A stretch of DNA of 64,000 nucleotides from Streptomyces ureilyticus (GTDB lineage: Bacteria; Actinomycetota; Actinomycetes; Streptomycetales; Streptomycetaceae): contig NZ_JAAKZX010000008.1 of assembly GCF_011045025.1 (NCBI RefSeq), positions 1 through 64,000 of the forward strand, written 5' to 3'. How positions within the stretch are numbered: the first letter of the stretch is position 1; each line of letters begins with the position of its first letter. Below, piece by piece: positions 54,540 to 63,031 of the stretch. The notes below the pieces were generated by a model that made no database searches, was not told the DNA's origin, and was given only the letters and a program-made list of their open reading frames with translations. The translations under genes were made by a program, and so were the position numbers.

Positions 54540-54593
54540 CTTCAACTGAAGGTAAAGGCAACGTTTTCGAGGTTATTCCTTCAAGTTTTGAAG
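54540..54593. promoter_or_regulatory. Paired inverted repeats upstream of glcP
   Basis: CTTCA-AC-TGAAG at 54540-54551 and CTTCAA-GTT-TTGAAG at 54579-54593 share the half-site CTTCA. Their centres are about 40 bp apart, close to four helical turns. They lie 48-101 bp upstream of the glcP start, within an AT-richer patch that should hold the promoter. Confidence 0.5.
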
Positions 54594-54718
54594 TCAACCG
54601 GGGTGGATGAGAGCAGGACCATAAGTAGGTAAGGATTTTGTGTTCGATGCTTAAATGGCGTGCCCATGTTGTGACCGCCACGCAACCGCCAAGCGGCCCG
54701 CGAGCCGGCGAAGCCGGG

Positions 54719-57700
54719 CTATCGAAGCCTCTGGCTGATCACCTTCGACACCCCGTCGCCCTGCATGGAGACGCCGTACAGCGCGTCGGCGACCTCCATC
54801 GTGCGCTTCTGGTGTGTGATCACGATCAGCTGCGAGGCCTCCTGCAGCTCCTGCATGATGCGGATGAGCCGCTGCAGGTTGGTGTCGTCGAGCGCCGCCT
54901 CGACCTCGTCCATCACGTAGAACGGGCTGGGCCGGGCCTTGAAGATCGACACGAGCATCGCCACGGCGGTCAGCGAGCGCTCGCCGCCGGAGAGCAGGCT
55001 GAGGCGTTTGACCTTCTTGCCCGGAGGCCGGGCCTCCACATCGACGCCCGTGGTGAGCATGTTCTCGGGGTCGGTCAGGATCAGCCGCCCCTCGCCGCCC
55101 GGGAACAGCCGGCTGAAGACGCCTTCGAACTCGCGGGCCGTGTCCCAGAACGCCTCGGTGAAGACCTGCTCGACGCGCTCGTCGACTTCCTTCACCACCT
55201 GCAGAAGATCGGCGCGCGTCTTTTTGAGGTCCTCCAGTTGTTCGCTGAGGAACTGGTGGCGTTCCTCGAGCGCGGCGAACTCCTCCAGGGCCAGCGGGTT
55301 GACCTTGCCGAGCTGCTGGTACGCCCGCTCGGCCGATCTGAGCCGCTTCTCCTGCTCGGCGCGGACGAACGGCCGGGGCTGGTTGCGCGGGTGCTCGGGG
55401 TCTTCGGGCAGCTCCTCGCCCTCGGCAGGCGGTGAGGGCGGTACGAGCTGGTCGGGGCCGTAGTCGGCGACGAGCCCCGCCGGCTCCACACCGAGCTCCT
55501 CCAGCGCCTTCGTCTCCAGTTGCTCGATCCGCAGCCGCTTCTCGGCGCCGAGCACCTCGCCGCGGTGCACGGAGTCCGTGAGTTTGTCGAGCTCGGCCTT
55601 GAGGTCACGCCCTGCGTTCCGGGCCACGACAAGATCCTGCTCCCGTAGCGCCTTGGCGCTCTCGGCGGCGGCCCGCTCCTCCTCCGCCCGGCCCACTGAG
55701 ACCTCGACGTGCGCGAGCAGTTGCCGCGCACCGGAGGCGACGGCCTCGGCGACGGCGGCCTCGTGCCGCAGCCGCGCCCTGCGCTGCTCGGCACGCGCGC
55801 GTGCCTCGCGTTCGGCGCGCGCGGCCCGGTCCAGCGATTCGGCCCGCCCGGCCAGCCCTTTGACCCGTTCCTCGTGCGTACGCGCCTGGAGCCGGGCCTC
55901 CATCTCGGTCTGCCGCGCGTTGGCACCGTCCGCCGCGAGCCGGTCCCGTACGGAGGTGTCGGGCTCCTCCTCGACAGGCATCTCCTCGGCCACGGCAAGC
56001 CGTTCTGCCAGCTCTTCGACTTCCTCCAGGGCCTTGTCGAGGGCCTCCTGCGCCCGCGCGGCCGCGGCGGCGCTCCGCTCGGCCTCGCCTGCCGCCCCTC
56101 GGGCCTGCCCGGCCAGCCGCCCGAGCTGCTGGGCGACCGCCGACCGCTCCCGCTCCCCGGCCCGCCGCCGCTCCCCCAACTCCTCGACGAGCGCGACCCG
56201 TTCCTTTCGCTGCTCGGCGGCGAGATGCTGCGCCTCGCTCAACTCCTCGCACTTCACGGCCAGTTCTTCCAACTCGGCCGCGGCTTCGTCCACGGAGGCC
56301 TGCACCTCGAGCAGACTCGGCGCCCCGGCCGACCCTCCGTGTGCGAAGTGCGCCCCGAGTAGATCGCCTTCGGCGGTCACAGCGGTCAGCTCCGGCCGCG
56401 CACTCACCACGTCCTCGGCGTCCTCGAGGGTCGCCACGACGACGATGCCCCGCAGCAACCGCCGTACGGCGGGCATAAGTTCAGCGGGCCCACGGACCAG
56501 ATCGGCGGCATACGGAGGCCCGCCGAGCTCCGGGATTACGCCGCTGGGGGCGCCGTCGCCCGATGCTGGCACCTCCTCGGGTGCCCCCGCCAACAGCAGG
56601 GCCGCTCGTCCCGCGTCCTGCTTGCGGAGCAGGCGGATGGCGTCGGCGGCCGCGTTCGGGGTGGTGACCGCGATGGCGTCCGCTGCCGTACCGAAGGCGG
56701 CGGCCAGCGGGACCTCGTAGCCCGGGGTGACCGTCAGGAGTTCGGCGGCCGGGCCCAGCAGGCCGGTGAGCCGGTCCTTCGCTGCGAGCAGGGCGCCCGT
56801 GCCGTCCTTGCGGCGCAGGCCGAGGGCCAGAGCCTCGTGGCGGGCCTGGGTGGCGGCCCGCTTACGTTCCGCGGCGGTGGCAGCCTCACGGGCCGCCGCC
56901 AGGGCGGACTCGGCCTGAGCCAGCGCCGACTTGGCGGCCTCGTGCCGCTCGGCCAGCTCCGCGTCCCCCTCGTCCAGGCCGTCGACCTCGGCCTTGAGCG
57001 CCTCGTACTCCTCCTGCGCCGCGACCGCCCGCTCCTGGGCCTCGTCCCGTGCGGAGGCGAGTCGGTCGATCTCGGCCTGGGCGGAGGCGGCCCGCGAACG
57101 GGCCGCGTTGACCTGGCCGTTCAGTCGGGCGAGCCCTTCGCGGCGGTCGGCGATGGCGCGGGCCACGTCCTTCAGCCGCCGTTCCTCCAGCGCCAGTTCG
57201 CGTTCCAGGTCGGCCCGGTGGGCAACGGTGTCCTCCAGTGCCCGCTCGGCCGCCTCGAGGGCCGCTTCGAGCTCGCCCTCCTGCTCACGGATCCGTGCGG
57301 CCTCGCGCTCCATGTCCTCGGGATCACGCCCGCGCCGCTCCTCGGCGGGCACGGAGGTCGCGCTCTTGACGCGGGCGTCGGCCAGCGAGATCGTGCCGCG
57401 CACCCGCTCGGCCAGCTGCGACAGCTCGTGCCAGGTCTGCTGCGCCCGCTGGAGCCGCGGGGTGAGGCGCCGCACCTCGTCCTCAAGCTGAGCCTCCCGC
57501 TGGAGCGCCTTCTTCAGCTCGGCCTCGGCGGCGTCCTTGCGTTCCTTCAGCGCGGCCTCGTCGGCGATCTCGGTCTGGAGCGCCTGGCGGAGCCGTACGA
57601 GATCGTCGGCGAGCAGCCGCAGCCGGGCGTCCCGCAGGTCGGCCTGGATGACGGCGGCCCGGCGCGCGACGGCCGCCTGCCGGCCGAGCGGCTTGAGCTG

Positions 57701-58300
57701 GCGCCGCAGTTCGTCCGTCAGGTCCTGCACGCGCGCGAGGTTCGCCTGCATGGCGTCCAGCTTCCGCAGCGCCTTCTCCTTGCGCTTACGGTGCTTGAGG
57801 ACGCCCGCGGCCTCCTCGATGAAGGCACGGCGGCCCATCGGATCGGCGTGCAGCACGGAGTCGAGCTGGCCCTGGCCGACGATGACGTGCATCTCGCGGC
57901 CGATGCCGGAGTCGGACAACAGCTCCTGAATGTCCAGCAACCGGCACGTATCACCGTTGAGCTGGTACTCGCTGCCGCCGTTGCGGAACATGATCCGCGT
58001 GATGGTGACCTCGGCGTACTCGATGGGCAGCGCGCCGTCGGAGTTGTCGATGGTGAGGGACACCTCGGCACGGCCGAGCGGTGGGCGCCCGGTGGTGCCG
58101 GCGAAGATGACGTCCTCCATCTTGCCGCCGCGCAGCGACTTGGCGCCCTGCTCGCCCATGACCCAGCTGAGCGCGTCCACGACATTGGACTTGCCCGAAC
58201 CGTTCGGTCCGACGACACACGTGATCCCCGGCTCGAACCGGAGCGTGGTCGCCGAGGCGAACGACTTGAACCCTCTCAGGGTCAGGGCCTTGAGGTGCAC
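54719..58300 (-). CDS. smc: Chromosome segregation protein SMC
   Basis: An 1193-residue SMC ATPase. The head has Walker A GPNGSGKSN in the N-terminal lobe, and a Q-loop region ending VIVGQGQLDSVLHADP. The C-terminal lobe has signature LSLLSGGERSLTA and Walker B FYVMDEVEAALDD. Two long coiled coils (residues ~170-500 and ~670-1010) flank a hinge near ~520-650. Chromosome condensation during sporulation depends on it. GTG 58300 is the likely start; no strong ribosome site was seen, but upstream sequence is not family-like. Confidence 0.95.
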   Translation of the reverse strand: MHLKALTLRGFKSFASATTLRFEPGITCVVGPNGSGKSNVVDALSWVMGEQGAKSLRGGKMEDVIFAGTTGRPPLGRAEVSLTIDNSDGALPIEYAEVTITRIMFRNGGSEYQLNGDTCRLLDIQELLSDSGIGREMHVIVGQGQLDSVLHADPMGRRAFIEEAAGVLKHRKRKEKALRKLDAMQANLARVQDLTDELRRQLKPLGRQAAVARRAAVIQADLRDARLRLLADDLVRLRQALQTEIADEAALKERKDAAEAELKKALQREAQLEDEVRRLTPRLQRAQQTWHELSQLAERVRGTISLADARVKSATSVPAEERRGRDPEDMEREAARIREQEGELEAALEAAERALEDTVAHRADLERELALEERRLKDVARAIADRREGLARLNGQVNAARSRAASAQAEIDRLASARDEAQERAVAAQEEYEALKAEVDGLDEGDAELAERHEAAKSALAQAESALAAAREAATAAERKRAATQARHEALALGLRRKDGTGALLAAKDRLTGLLGPAAELLTVTPGYEVPLAAAFGTAADAIAVTTPNAAADAIRLLRKQDAGRAALLLAGAPEEVPASGDGAPSGVIPELGGPPYAADLVRGPAELMPAVRRLLRGIVVVATLEDAEDVVSARPELTAVTAEGDLLGAHFAHGGSAGAPSLLEVQASVDEAAAELEELAVKCEELSEAQHLAAEQRKERVALVEELGERRRAGERERSAVAQQLGRLAGQARGAAGEAERSAAAAARAQEALDKALEEVEELAERLAVAEEMPVEEEPDTSVRDRLAADGANARQTEMEARLQARTHEERVKGLAGRAESLDRAARAEREARARAEQRRARLRHEAAVAEAVASGARQLLAHVEVSVGRAEEERAAAESAKALREQDLVVARNAGRDLKAELDKLTDSVHRGEVLGAEKRLRIEQLETKALEELGVEPAGLVADYGPDQLVPPSPPAEGEELPEDPEHPRNQPRPFVRAEQEKRLRSAERAYQQLGKVNPLALEEFAALEERHQFLSEQLEDLKKTRADLLQVVKEVDERVEQVFTEAFWDTAREFEGVFSRLFPGGEGRLILTDPENMLTTGVDVEARPPGKKVKRLSLLSGGERSLTAVAMLVSIFKARPSPFYVMDEVEAALDDTNLQRLIRIMQELQEASQLIVITHQKRTMEVADALYGVSMQGDGVSKVISQRLR

Positions 58301-58422
58301 GCCGCCGGACTCTACCTTCCGGGTCTGTCTCACTCCATGAACGAACGGTTTCGCCCATGAACGTGCAGGGCACACCAGACGTTAAAGAGAGTGAAAGAGT
58401 GCGCGGGACAGACTCGGGGGCA

Positions 58423-58449
58423 AAAAGAAGGGACGCCGAAGCGTCCCTT
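58423..58449 (-). terminator. Intrinsic terminator with UUCG loop and U-tract
   Basis: On the minus strand AAGGGACGC-TTCG-GCGTCCCTT is followed by CTTTTTG. This is a classic tetraloop terminator with a short U-run, unusual in this window. It lies after the small coiled-coil gene and before smc, so smc probably has its own promoter. Confidence 0.85.
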
Positions 58450-58512
58450 GCAACACTGGTTAGCGGCTGACACGGACAGCCTGATCACAGGCGGCCTTGT
58501 GGGCCCGAGTGG

Positions 58513-58716
58513 TCAGGTGAGCGCAGGCTCCGCCTGGGGTACGTCGATGCTCTTCAGGAGCTGTTCGTGAGAAGCGGCAGCCGTCAGCTCGTCGTTCTCG
58601 GCCTGGATCCGTACGAGCTCGGATTCCAGGTCCTGGACGCGCTGCTGGAGCCGTCGCATCTCGGCGAGGAGTCGCGGGTCGGAGCCGCCGACGTAACCGA
58701 GAAGCGCCTTTGCCAT
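58513..58716 (-). CDS. Small conserved coiled-coil protein
   Basis: A 67-residue protein. It opens MAKALLGYVGGSDPRLLAEM, then shows a heptad-like stretch RLQQRVQDLESELVRIQAE typical of a coiled coil, and ends in a short acidic tail. ATG 58716 follows a GGAGGACC site. I do not recognise a function. It is followed by a strong terminator, so it is a single-gene transcript. Confidence 0.8.
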   Translation of the reverse strand: MAKALLGYVGGSDPRLLAEMRRLQQRVQDLESELVRIQAENDELTAAASHEQLLKSIDVPQAEPALT

Positions 58717-59107
58717 GATGGATGGTCCTCCACAATGAGTGACCGACCGAAGCGGTGTGGGTCGTGAGGGAATCGCACCCGTGGTGCTTGGCACTGTTCA
58801 GTTGTTGCTGCCGTTCTTACATGCCAAACAGCTAAGGTGCGCGGGGTTTTCAGCGTCTCACCAAAAAGTTTGACGGTCAACACGATCACGCCCCGTATTG
58901 ACGGGCAACCCGGGGCGCGCGGCCTGAAAACGGGCGGCGCTGCCTCTCCTTCGGGGCCCTGAGGGCGTAGAGATCATCCTTCCTGCGCGAGCCTGCCACG
59001 GCAAGCGGTTCTTGGCAACCACCAGGTAGTTTCTGCCTCGGGCAGGTGCCCGGGGCTGCTCTCGGGTCCCGGCCTGCGGTGTTGCGGCCGGCGAGGAGCA
59101 GTGGATC
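58717..59107. promoter_or_regulatory. Gap of 391 bp upstream of small coiled-coil gene
   Basis: Between the small gene start and the acylphosphatase stop. On the minus strand a TTGACC hexamer lies near 58880, and an A/T-rich stretch reading AAACTTTTTGG follows it. A short CGCCCCG/CGGGGCG inverted repeat lies near 58888-58920 and could end the acylphosphatase transcript. No gene is seen. Confidence 0.4.
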
Positions 59108-59389
59108 TCAGCGGATGGCGAAGCCGTCGTAGCCGCCGCGGGGTGTGTCCCAAATCTCGGTGACTCCGTCGACCCGGCCGGGTGTGTCGTCCCCCCGCAG
59201 CCAGTCGAGCAGGCCCTCGCATCCGGTCCGCGGGCCCTCGGCGACCACCTGAACCCGTCCGTCGGGCAAATTGAGAGCAAAGCCACTCAGACCGCCGAGC
59301 TCCAGCGCCTTGGCACGGGTGAACCAGCGGAAGCCCACACCTTGGACGCTTCCGCGCACCCATGCCACGAGTCGCACATCGTCGTTCAT
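59108..59389 (-). CDS. acyP: Acylphosphatase
   Basis: A 93-residue acylphosphatase. The N-terminal [16 protein letters not shown] has the catalytic arginine, and [16 protein letters not shown] the catalytic asparagine. It hydrolyses acyl phosphates such as carbamoyl or acetyl phosphate. ATG 59389. Confidence 0.94.
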   Translation of the reverse strand: MNDDVRLVAWVRGSVQGVGFRWFTRAKALELGGLSGFALNLPDGRVQVVAEGPRTGCEGLLDWLRGDDTPGRVDGVTEIWDTPRGGYDGFAIR

Positions 59390-59519
59390 GGGTGCACGCT
59401 AACCAGTCATTTGGTTCCGGAGCACTTCCTCCTCATGCGTCATGCGGTACCGTCCCGACGCAATGCACCTCATTCGTTCGAGTGAGGAACGTTGACTGCA
59501 AGATGAGGAAGGCCAGGAG

Positions 59520-60644
59520 ATGGGACGCCACCGACGCTCCGCCGCCGGCCGCGCCGCCACAGGCCGCGCCACCGGCGTCACACAAACGTACGGATCACAC
59601 ACCGGCGGCTACTCAACGGCCGGCGCGGGTGCCTACGCGACCGACGCCATCTCTGCGGCCGGACAGGGCCGCCACGAGGGGCATGCCCTCCACCCGCAGA
59701 ACGATGCCTACGCGCACAGTGACGCATATCTCTTCGCGACGGGCGACACCACCCAGGGAAGCGCCGCCTACCTCTACGCGACGGGTGACGTCGACGCATA
59801 CGCCACGACCAGCTTCGCGTCCGTCCCCGGCCCTCGTGGGGGGCGCTCGCACCGCCGGCGCAAGAAGGCCAAGGCAGCGGTGCCCGTGCGTACCGGTCTG
59901 CTCGGTGTCTCCGCGGCCGTCGCGATGGGTGCCGTCGCGGTTGCCTCCGGGCTGATTCCGGGCGGCGGTGACACCAACACGGTCGGCGGCAGCAACGCGG
60001 GCAAGGTGCAGACCTCGGACTTCCCGACCGGCCTCGGCACCCAGGGCGGCGCGGACGGCTCCTCGGAGGACCGCGACGACTCCGGCACCAGCCGTGGCGC
60101 CAACCGTTCGCCTTCGCCTTCGCCGACGCCCACGAAGCCGACGAAGGAACCCACGAAGGAACCCTCCGCGAAGCCGACCACAAAGACTCCGGAGAAGCCG
60201 AAGCCCACTCCGCCGCGTGCGGCCACGAAGGTGCCCAAGCCCACCCCGCCCAAGGCGGTGTCCCCGCAGACCGCGGCGGAGACCGAGGTGCTCAAGCTGG
60301 TGAACCAGGAGCGGGAGAAGGCCGGCTGCAGCCCGGTGACGGCGTCCGGTTCGCTGGCCAAGCTGGCCCAGGCCTTCAGCGAGGCCATGGCCGAACTGGA
60401 CTTCTTCGACCACACCGACCCGAACGGGGCCACCCCCTGGGACCGTGCGGACGTGCTCGGCATCGCGAACCTCGGCGGCGAGAACATTGCCCGCGGCCAG
60501 GCCGACGCCGAGGCGGTCATGGCTGCCTGGATGGACAGCCCCGGCCACCGCGCGAACATCCTGAACTGTGACTTCAAGACGCTGGGAGTCGGCGCTCACT
60601 TCGCTCCGGGCGGCCCCTGGTGGACGCAGGACTTCGGCTACTGA
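59520..60644 (+). CDS. CAP domain-containing protein with repetitive N-terminus
   Basis: A 374-residue protein. Residues 1-115 are repetitive, rich in Tyr/Ala/Thr/Asp with units like AYLFATGDT and AYLYATGDV. One hydrophobic segment (VRTGLLGVSAAVAMGAVAVA) near 125-145 anchors it. A Pro/Thr/Lys linker (KPTKEPTKEPSAKP) follows, then a CAP/SCP domain near 240-374 with EVLKLVNQEREKAGC, FDHTDPNGATPWDRA, GGENIARGQ and SPGHRANIL. The CAP domain is outside the membrane; its role is unknown. ATG 59520 with CCAGGAG just upstream. Confidence 0.86.
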   Translation: MGRHRRSAAGRAATGRATGVTQTYGSHTGGYSTAGAGAYATDAISAAGQGRHEGHALHPQNDAYAHSDAYLFATGDTTQGSAAYLYATGDVDAYATTSFASVPGPRGGRSHRRRKKAKAAVPVRTGLLGVSAAVAMGAVAVASGLIPGGGDTNTVGGSNAGKVQTSDFPTGLGTQGGADGSSEDRDDSGTSRGANRSPSPSPTPTKPTKEPTKEPSAKPTTKTPEKPKPTPPRAATKVPKPTPPKAVSPQTAAETEVLKLVNQEREKAGCSPVTASGSLAKLAQAFSEAMAELDFFDHTDPNGATPWDRADVLGIANLGGENIARGQADAEAVMAAWMDSPGHRANILNCDFKTLGVGAHFAPGGPWWTQDFGY

Positions 60645-60730
60645 GCTTCGGCTCCGCACTTCGCCCGCTAGCGGTTTCTGTTGGTTAGCGCCACCTGCCG
60701 GTGCGCGCTGCGCCGGAGTACGCTGAAGGT

Positions 60731-61120
60731 ATGGACCTCACGGAGACACAGGACCTTCCGTTCGACGTGTTCTCCAAGGCGTGCCCCTCGCGGGGCACCC
60801 TGGAGCACGTCACGGGGCGCTGGGGAGGGCTCACACTGGGGGCGCTGTACGAAGGCCCGTTCCGCTTCAACGAGCTGCGCCGCCGCGTCGACGGCGTGAG
60901 CGAGAAGATGCTGTCGCAGACACTGCACGCGCTGGAGCGCGACGGTCTGGTGCACCGTGAGGCGCAGCCCACGAACCCGCCGCGCGTGGACTACGAACTG
61001 ACACCGCTCGGCCGCGAGGTCGCCGAGCGGCTGCTGGCCCTCATCCACTTCATGGAGGGGCGTATGGGCGAGGTCCTGGCGGCGCGCGAGCGTTACGACG
61101 CGACGCGCGGCACTCGCTGA
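60731..61120 (+). CDS. HxlR family winged-helix regulator
   Basis: A 129-residue regulator. It starts with a Cys ([13 protein letters not shown]) typical of redox-sensing HxlR proteins, and continues [20 protein letters not shown] and [20 protein letters not shown]. The C-terminal half has [18 protein letters not shown]. Its 3' end overlaps the mutM remnant on the other strand by 28 bp. ATG 60731 has GAAGGT too close for a normal site; it may be leaderless. Confidence 0.9.
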   Translation: MDLTETQDLPFDVFSKACPSRGTLEHVTGRWGGLTLGALYEGPFRFNELRRRVDGVSEKMLSQTLHALERDGLVHREAQPTNPPRVDYELTPLGREVAERLLALIHFMEGRMGEVLAARERYDATRGTR

Positions 61121-61242
61121 CAGCGCGGACAGAAGTAGCTGGACCGGTTCATCCAGGGCTGCCGCCGGATCGCGGTGCCGCAGCGCCGGCACGGCTCGCC
61201 CTCCCGCCCGTAGGCGTCGAGGGACCGGTCGAAGTAGCCCGG
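61093..61242 (-). pseudogene. mutM: C-terminal remnant of formamidopyrimidine-DNA glycosylase (mutM/fpg)
   Basis: About 49 residues of a MutM C-terminus are readable: [16 protein letters not shown], the zinc finger C-RRCG ... CPRCQR and a stop. The four-cysteine finger and preceding YFDRSL are family marks. The frame hits a stop codon (TAG, 61243-61245) directly upstream, and what follows bears no resemblance to mutM. The gene thus lost its N-terminal catalytic part (Pro2, Glu3) at ~61.24 kb. It is normally the neighbour of rnc in this syntenic block. Confidence 0.85.
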
Positions 61243-61482
61243 CTAGGACAGTATCTGACGTTCATCCCGGGCATTACTGACTGTGCGCCGACGCTAGCCC
61301 ACTGACCAGCGACGATGGGTCGGCTGGTGCACCGTAGTGGGCACGTGGGTAAGGGCAGAACGGTCGTATACCTGTGGCGAATCCGTTGATCTCCGTCGAG
61401 CTGGGTCAGACCGGTTCCCACGCGCTCACCGCTGCGGTCCCCACCAGGTCGCACCGAAGGCTCGTCAGAGGGCTCCGCTGCT

Positions 61483-61830
61483 CTACGTCAAAGCGCGACC
61501 ACCTTCGGTACGCCTTCGGCTTCCAGCTCGAAGGGCCACAGTAATACGCGCTTTCTGCCCTTCTGTCAGCGGAGGGGCGGAAGCCTCGATCGCGTCGATG
61601 TGGATCTGAGGGTCCGGACGAAAAAACGCAGCCTCAAGATCTGCGACCTTCATCATGATCTTAGTGACGCGACGACCGTTCCTGCCGATGACCTTCTTGC
61701 TGACGACAGGCAGCATTCCGTTTCTGATGCGTTTTAGAAGGGTCCGCCTGCAGCAACCTTGACGCTCGGCGGCGTCGATCAGATCGATCCATTCACTGGC
61801 GGCATGCACAAGCACCTCCGCTTGACTCAT
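61483..61830 (-). CDS. Excisionase-like HTH DNA-binding protein
   Basis: A 115-residue protein. A small helix-turn-helix region (DLIDAAERQGCCRRTLLKRI, then NGMLPVVSKKVIGRNGRRVT) resembles AlpA/excisionase-type winged HTH with a following KVADLEAAF. Sequence is less GC-rich than the neighbouring genes, suggesting recent arrival. ATG 61830 with GGAGG about 12 bases upstream. No integrase is visible; it may be the stranded part of an integrative element. Function is inferred only. Confidence 0.55.
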   Translation of the reverse strand: MSQAEVLVHAASEWIDLIDAAERQGCCRRTLLKRIRNGMLPVVSKKVIGRNGRRVTKIMMKVADLEAAFFRPDPQIHIDAIEASAPPLTEGQKARITVALRAGSRRRTEGGRALT

Positions 61831-61879
61831 GGAGACGACTTGCCTCCATCCCGCGCCAATCGACGAGCCTGGGTCCGCC

Positions 61880-62090
61880 TCAATCTGGCCAATGATGAGG
61901 GCACTGCTGGTCAGCCGGACGCAGCAGGATCTCGTTGATGGCGAGGTGACGTGGGCGCGACAGGGCGAACGCAATCACTTCTGTGATCTCTTCGGGTTTG
62001 GCGGTCGCCGTGTTGTCCTTGAGCTGGTCGAGGAACACTTCGGTGGCGGTGATCGCGCCGAGCAGGTTGGCCTCGACCATCGCCCGGTAG
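61880..62090 (-). pseudogene. Remnant of a short-chain dehydrogenase/reductase with internal deletion
   Basis: The reading frame begins at the IS edge with YRAMVEANLLGAITATEVF (the N-x-x-G helix of an SDR). It passes straight to the typical SDR C-terminus, KPEEITEVIAFALSRPRH and INEILLRP. The central part with the S-Y-K catalytic residues is missing, about 80-100 residues. The 5' end is cut at 62090 by the IS. It is not functional. Confidence 0.65.
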
Positions 62091-62951
62091 GGCACTGTCA
62101 CGTTGGCTGGCCGGTGGGATGATCTTCTGGTTGATCAGCCTGGGAAGGGTCGTCCGTGGGGAGCGCGTCGCTGTCGTACAAGGGGCACCGGTACCCGGTC
62201 GAGGTCATCTCCCACTGTGTGTGGCTGTATCACCGCTTCCCGCTGTCGTTCCGCGAGGTCGAGGAGCTGATGCTCGAGCGGGGCGTGACCGTCTCCTACG
62301 AGACGGTGCGCCGCTGGTGCGGCAAGTTCGGGCAGCGGTACGCGAGCGCGCTGCGCCGCCGGCGGCCTCGGCCTGGGGACAAGTAGCACCTGGACGAGGC
62401 CTTCATCAAGATCAACGGGCGGTTGCAGTACCTGTGGCGGGCCGTCGACCAGGACGGCAACGTCCTGGACATCCTGGTGCAGGACCGCCGGGACAAGGCT
62501 GCGGCCAGGCGCTTCTTCCGCCGCCTGATGAAGAAGACCCGAACGGTGCCGCAGGTGATCGTCACCGACAAGCTCCGCTCCTACGGCGCCGCCCACCGCG
62601 AGGTCATGCCCTCCGTCGAGCACCGCTCCCACAAAGGCCTGAACAACCGGGCAGAGAACAGCCATCAGCCAACGAGGCAGCGTGAACGGGCGATGAAGGG
62701 CTTCCGCTCCGCAGGCGGAGCGCAGCGGTTCCTGTCCGCGTTCAGCGGTATCTCGCCCCACTTCCAGCCCCGCCGACACCTGATGCCCGCACACAACTAC
62801 CGCGCCGAGATGAGCATCCGCTTCGCCATCTGGGAGCAGATCACCGGAGTCGCCGACCTCGCCACCGCGGCCTGAGCACAGCGCGCAACCGGGCTCCACC
62901 ACACCACGACACACCATCAGACACCTACCCACCCAACAACGTGACAGCGCC
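62091..62951 (+). mobile_element. IS6-family insertion sequence, 861 bp
   Basis: Ends carry matching inverted repeats: left GGCACTGTCACGTTG (62091-62105) and right, read inward, GGCGCTGTCACGTTG (complement of 62937-62951), differing at one base. The single transposase gene is IS6/IS26-like. Flanks of 8 bp are CCCGGTAG on the left and GTCATGCC on the right, so there is no target duplication. The element therefore lies at a recombination junction or has undergone rearrangement. Confidence 0.85.
62156..62875 (+). pseudogene. IS6-family transposase with in-frame amber codon
   Basis: The full-length reading frame of 239 codons is intact except for a TAG at 62384-62386, between RPGDK and HLDEAF. 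Relatives normally have Trp (TGG) there, so one base change broke it. The DDE triad is otherwise present: D in HLDEAFIKI, D in VTDKLRSYG and E in NNRAENSHQPTRQRER. The N-terminal HTH (VTVSYETVRRWCGKFG) is present. GTG 62156 follows GGGAAGGG. Confidence 0.88.
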
Positions 62952-63031
62952 GTCATGCCGGGCCCGGAGGCCGGGAGCCCTGTTGCAGGGCCACGAAAAG
63001 GTAACGGGGGAGCGGTCCTGTCCCGGTGCCG

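Noticed and set aside
61149-61454. 101-codon minus-strand frame across the mutM junction
   Set aside because: Out of frame with the mutM remnant and crosses the breakpoint; no family resemblance.
61337-61609. Plus-strand open frame over the accessory junction
   Set aside because: Low-complexity and opposite to the HTH gene; no start site.
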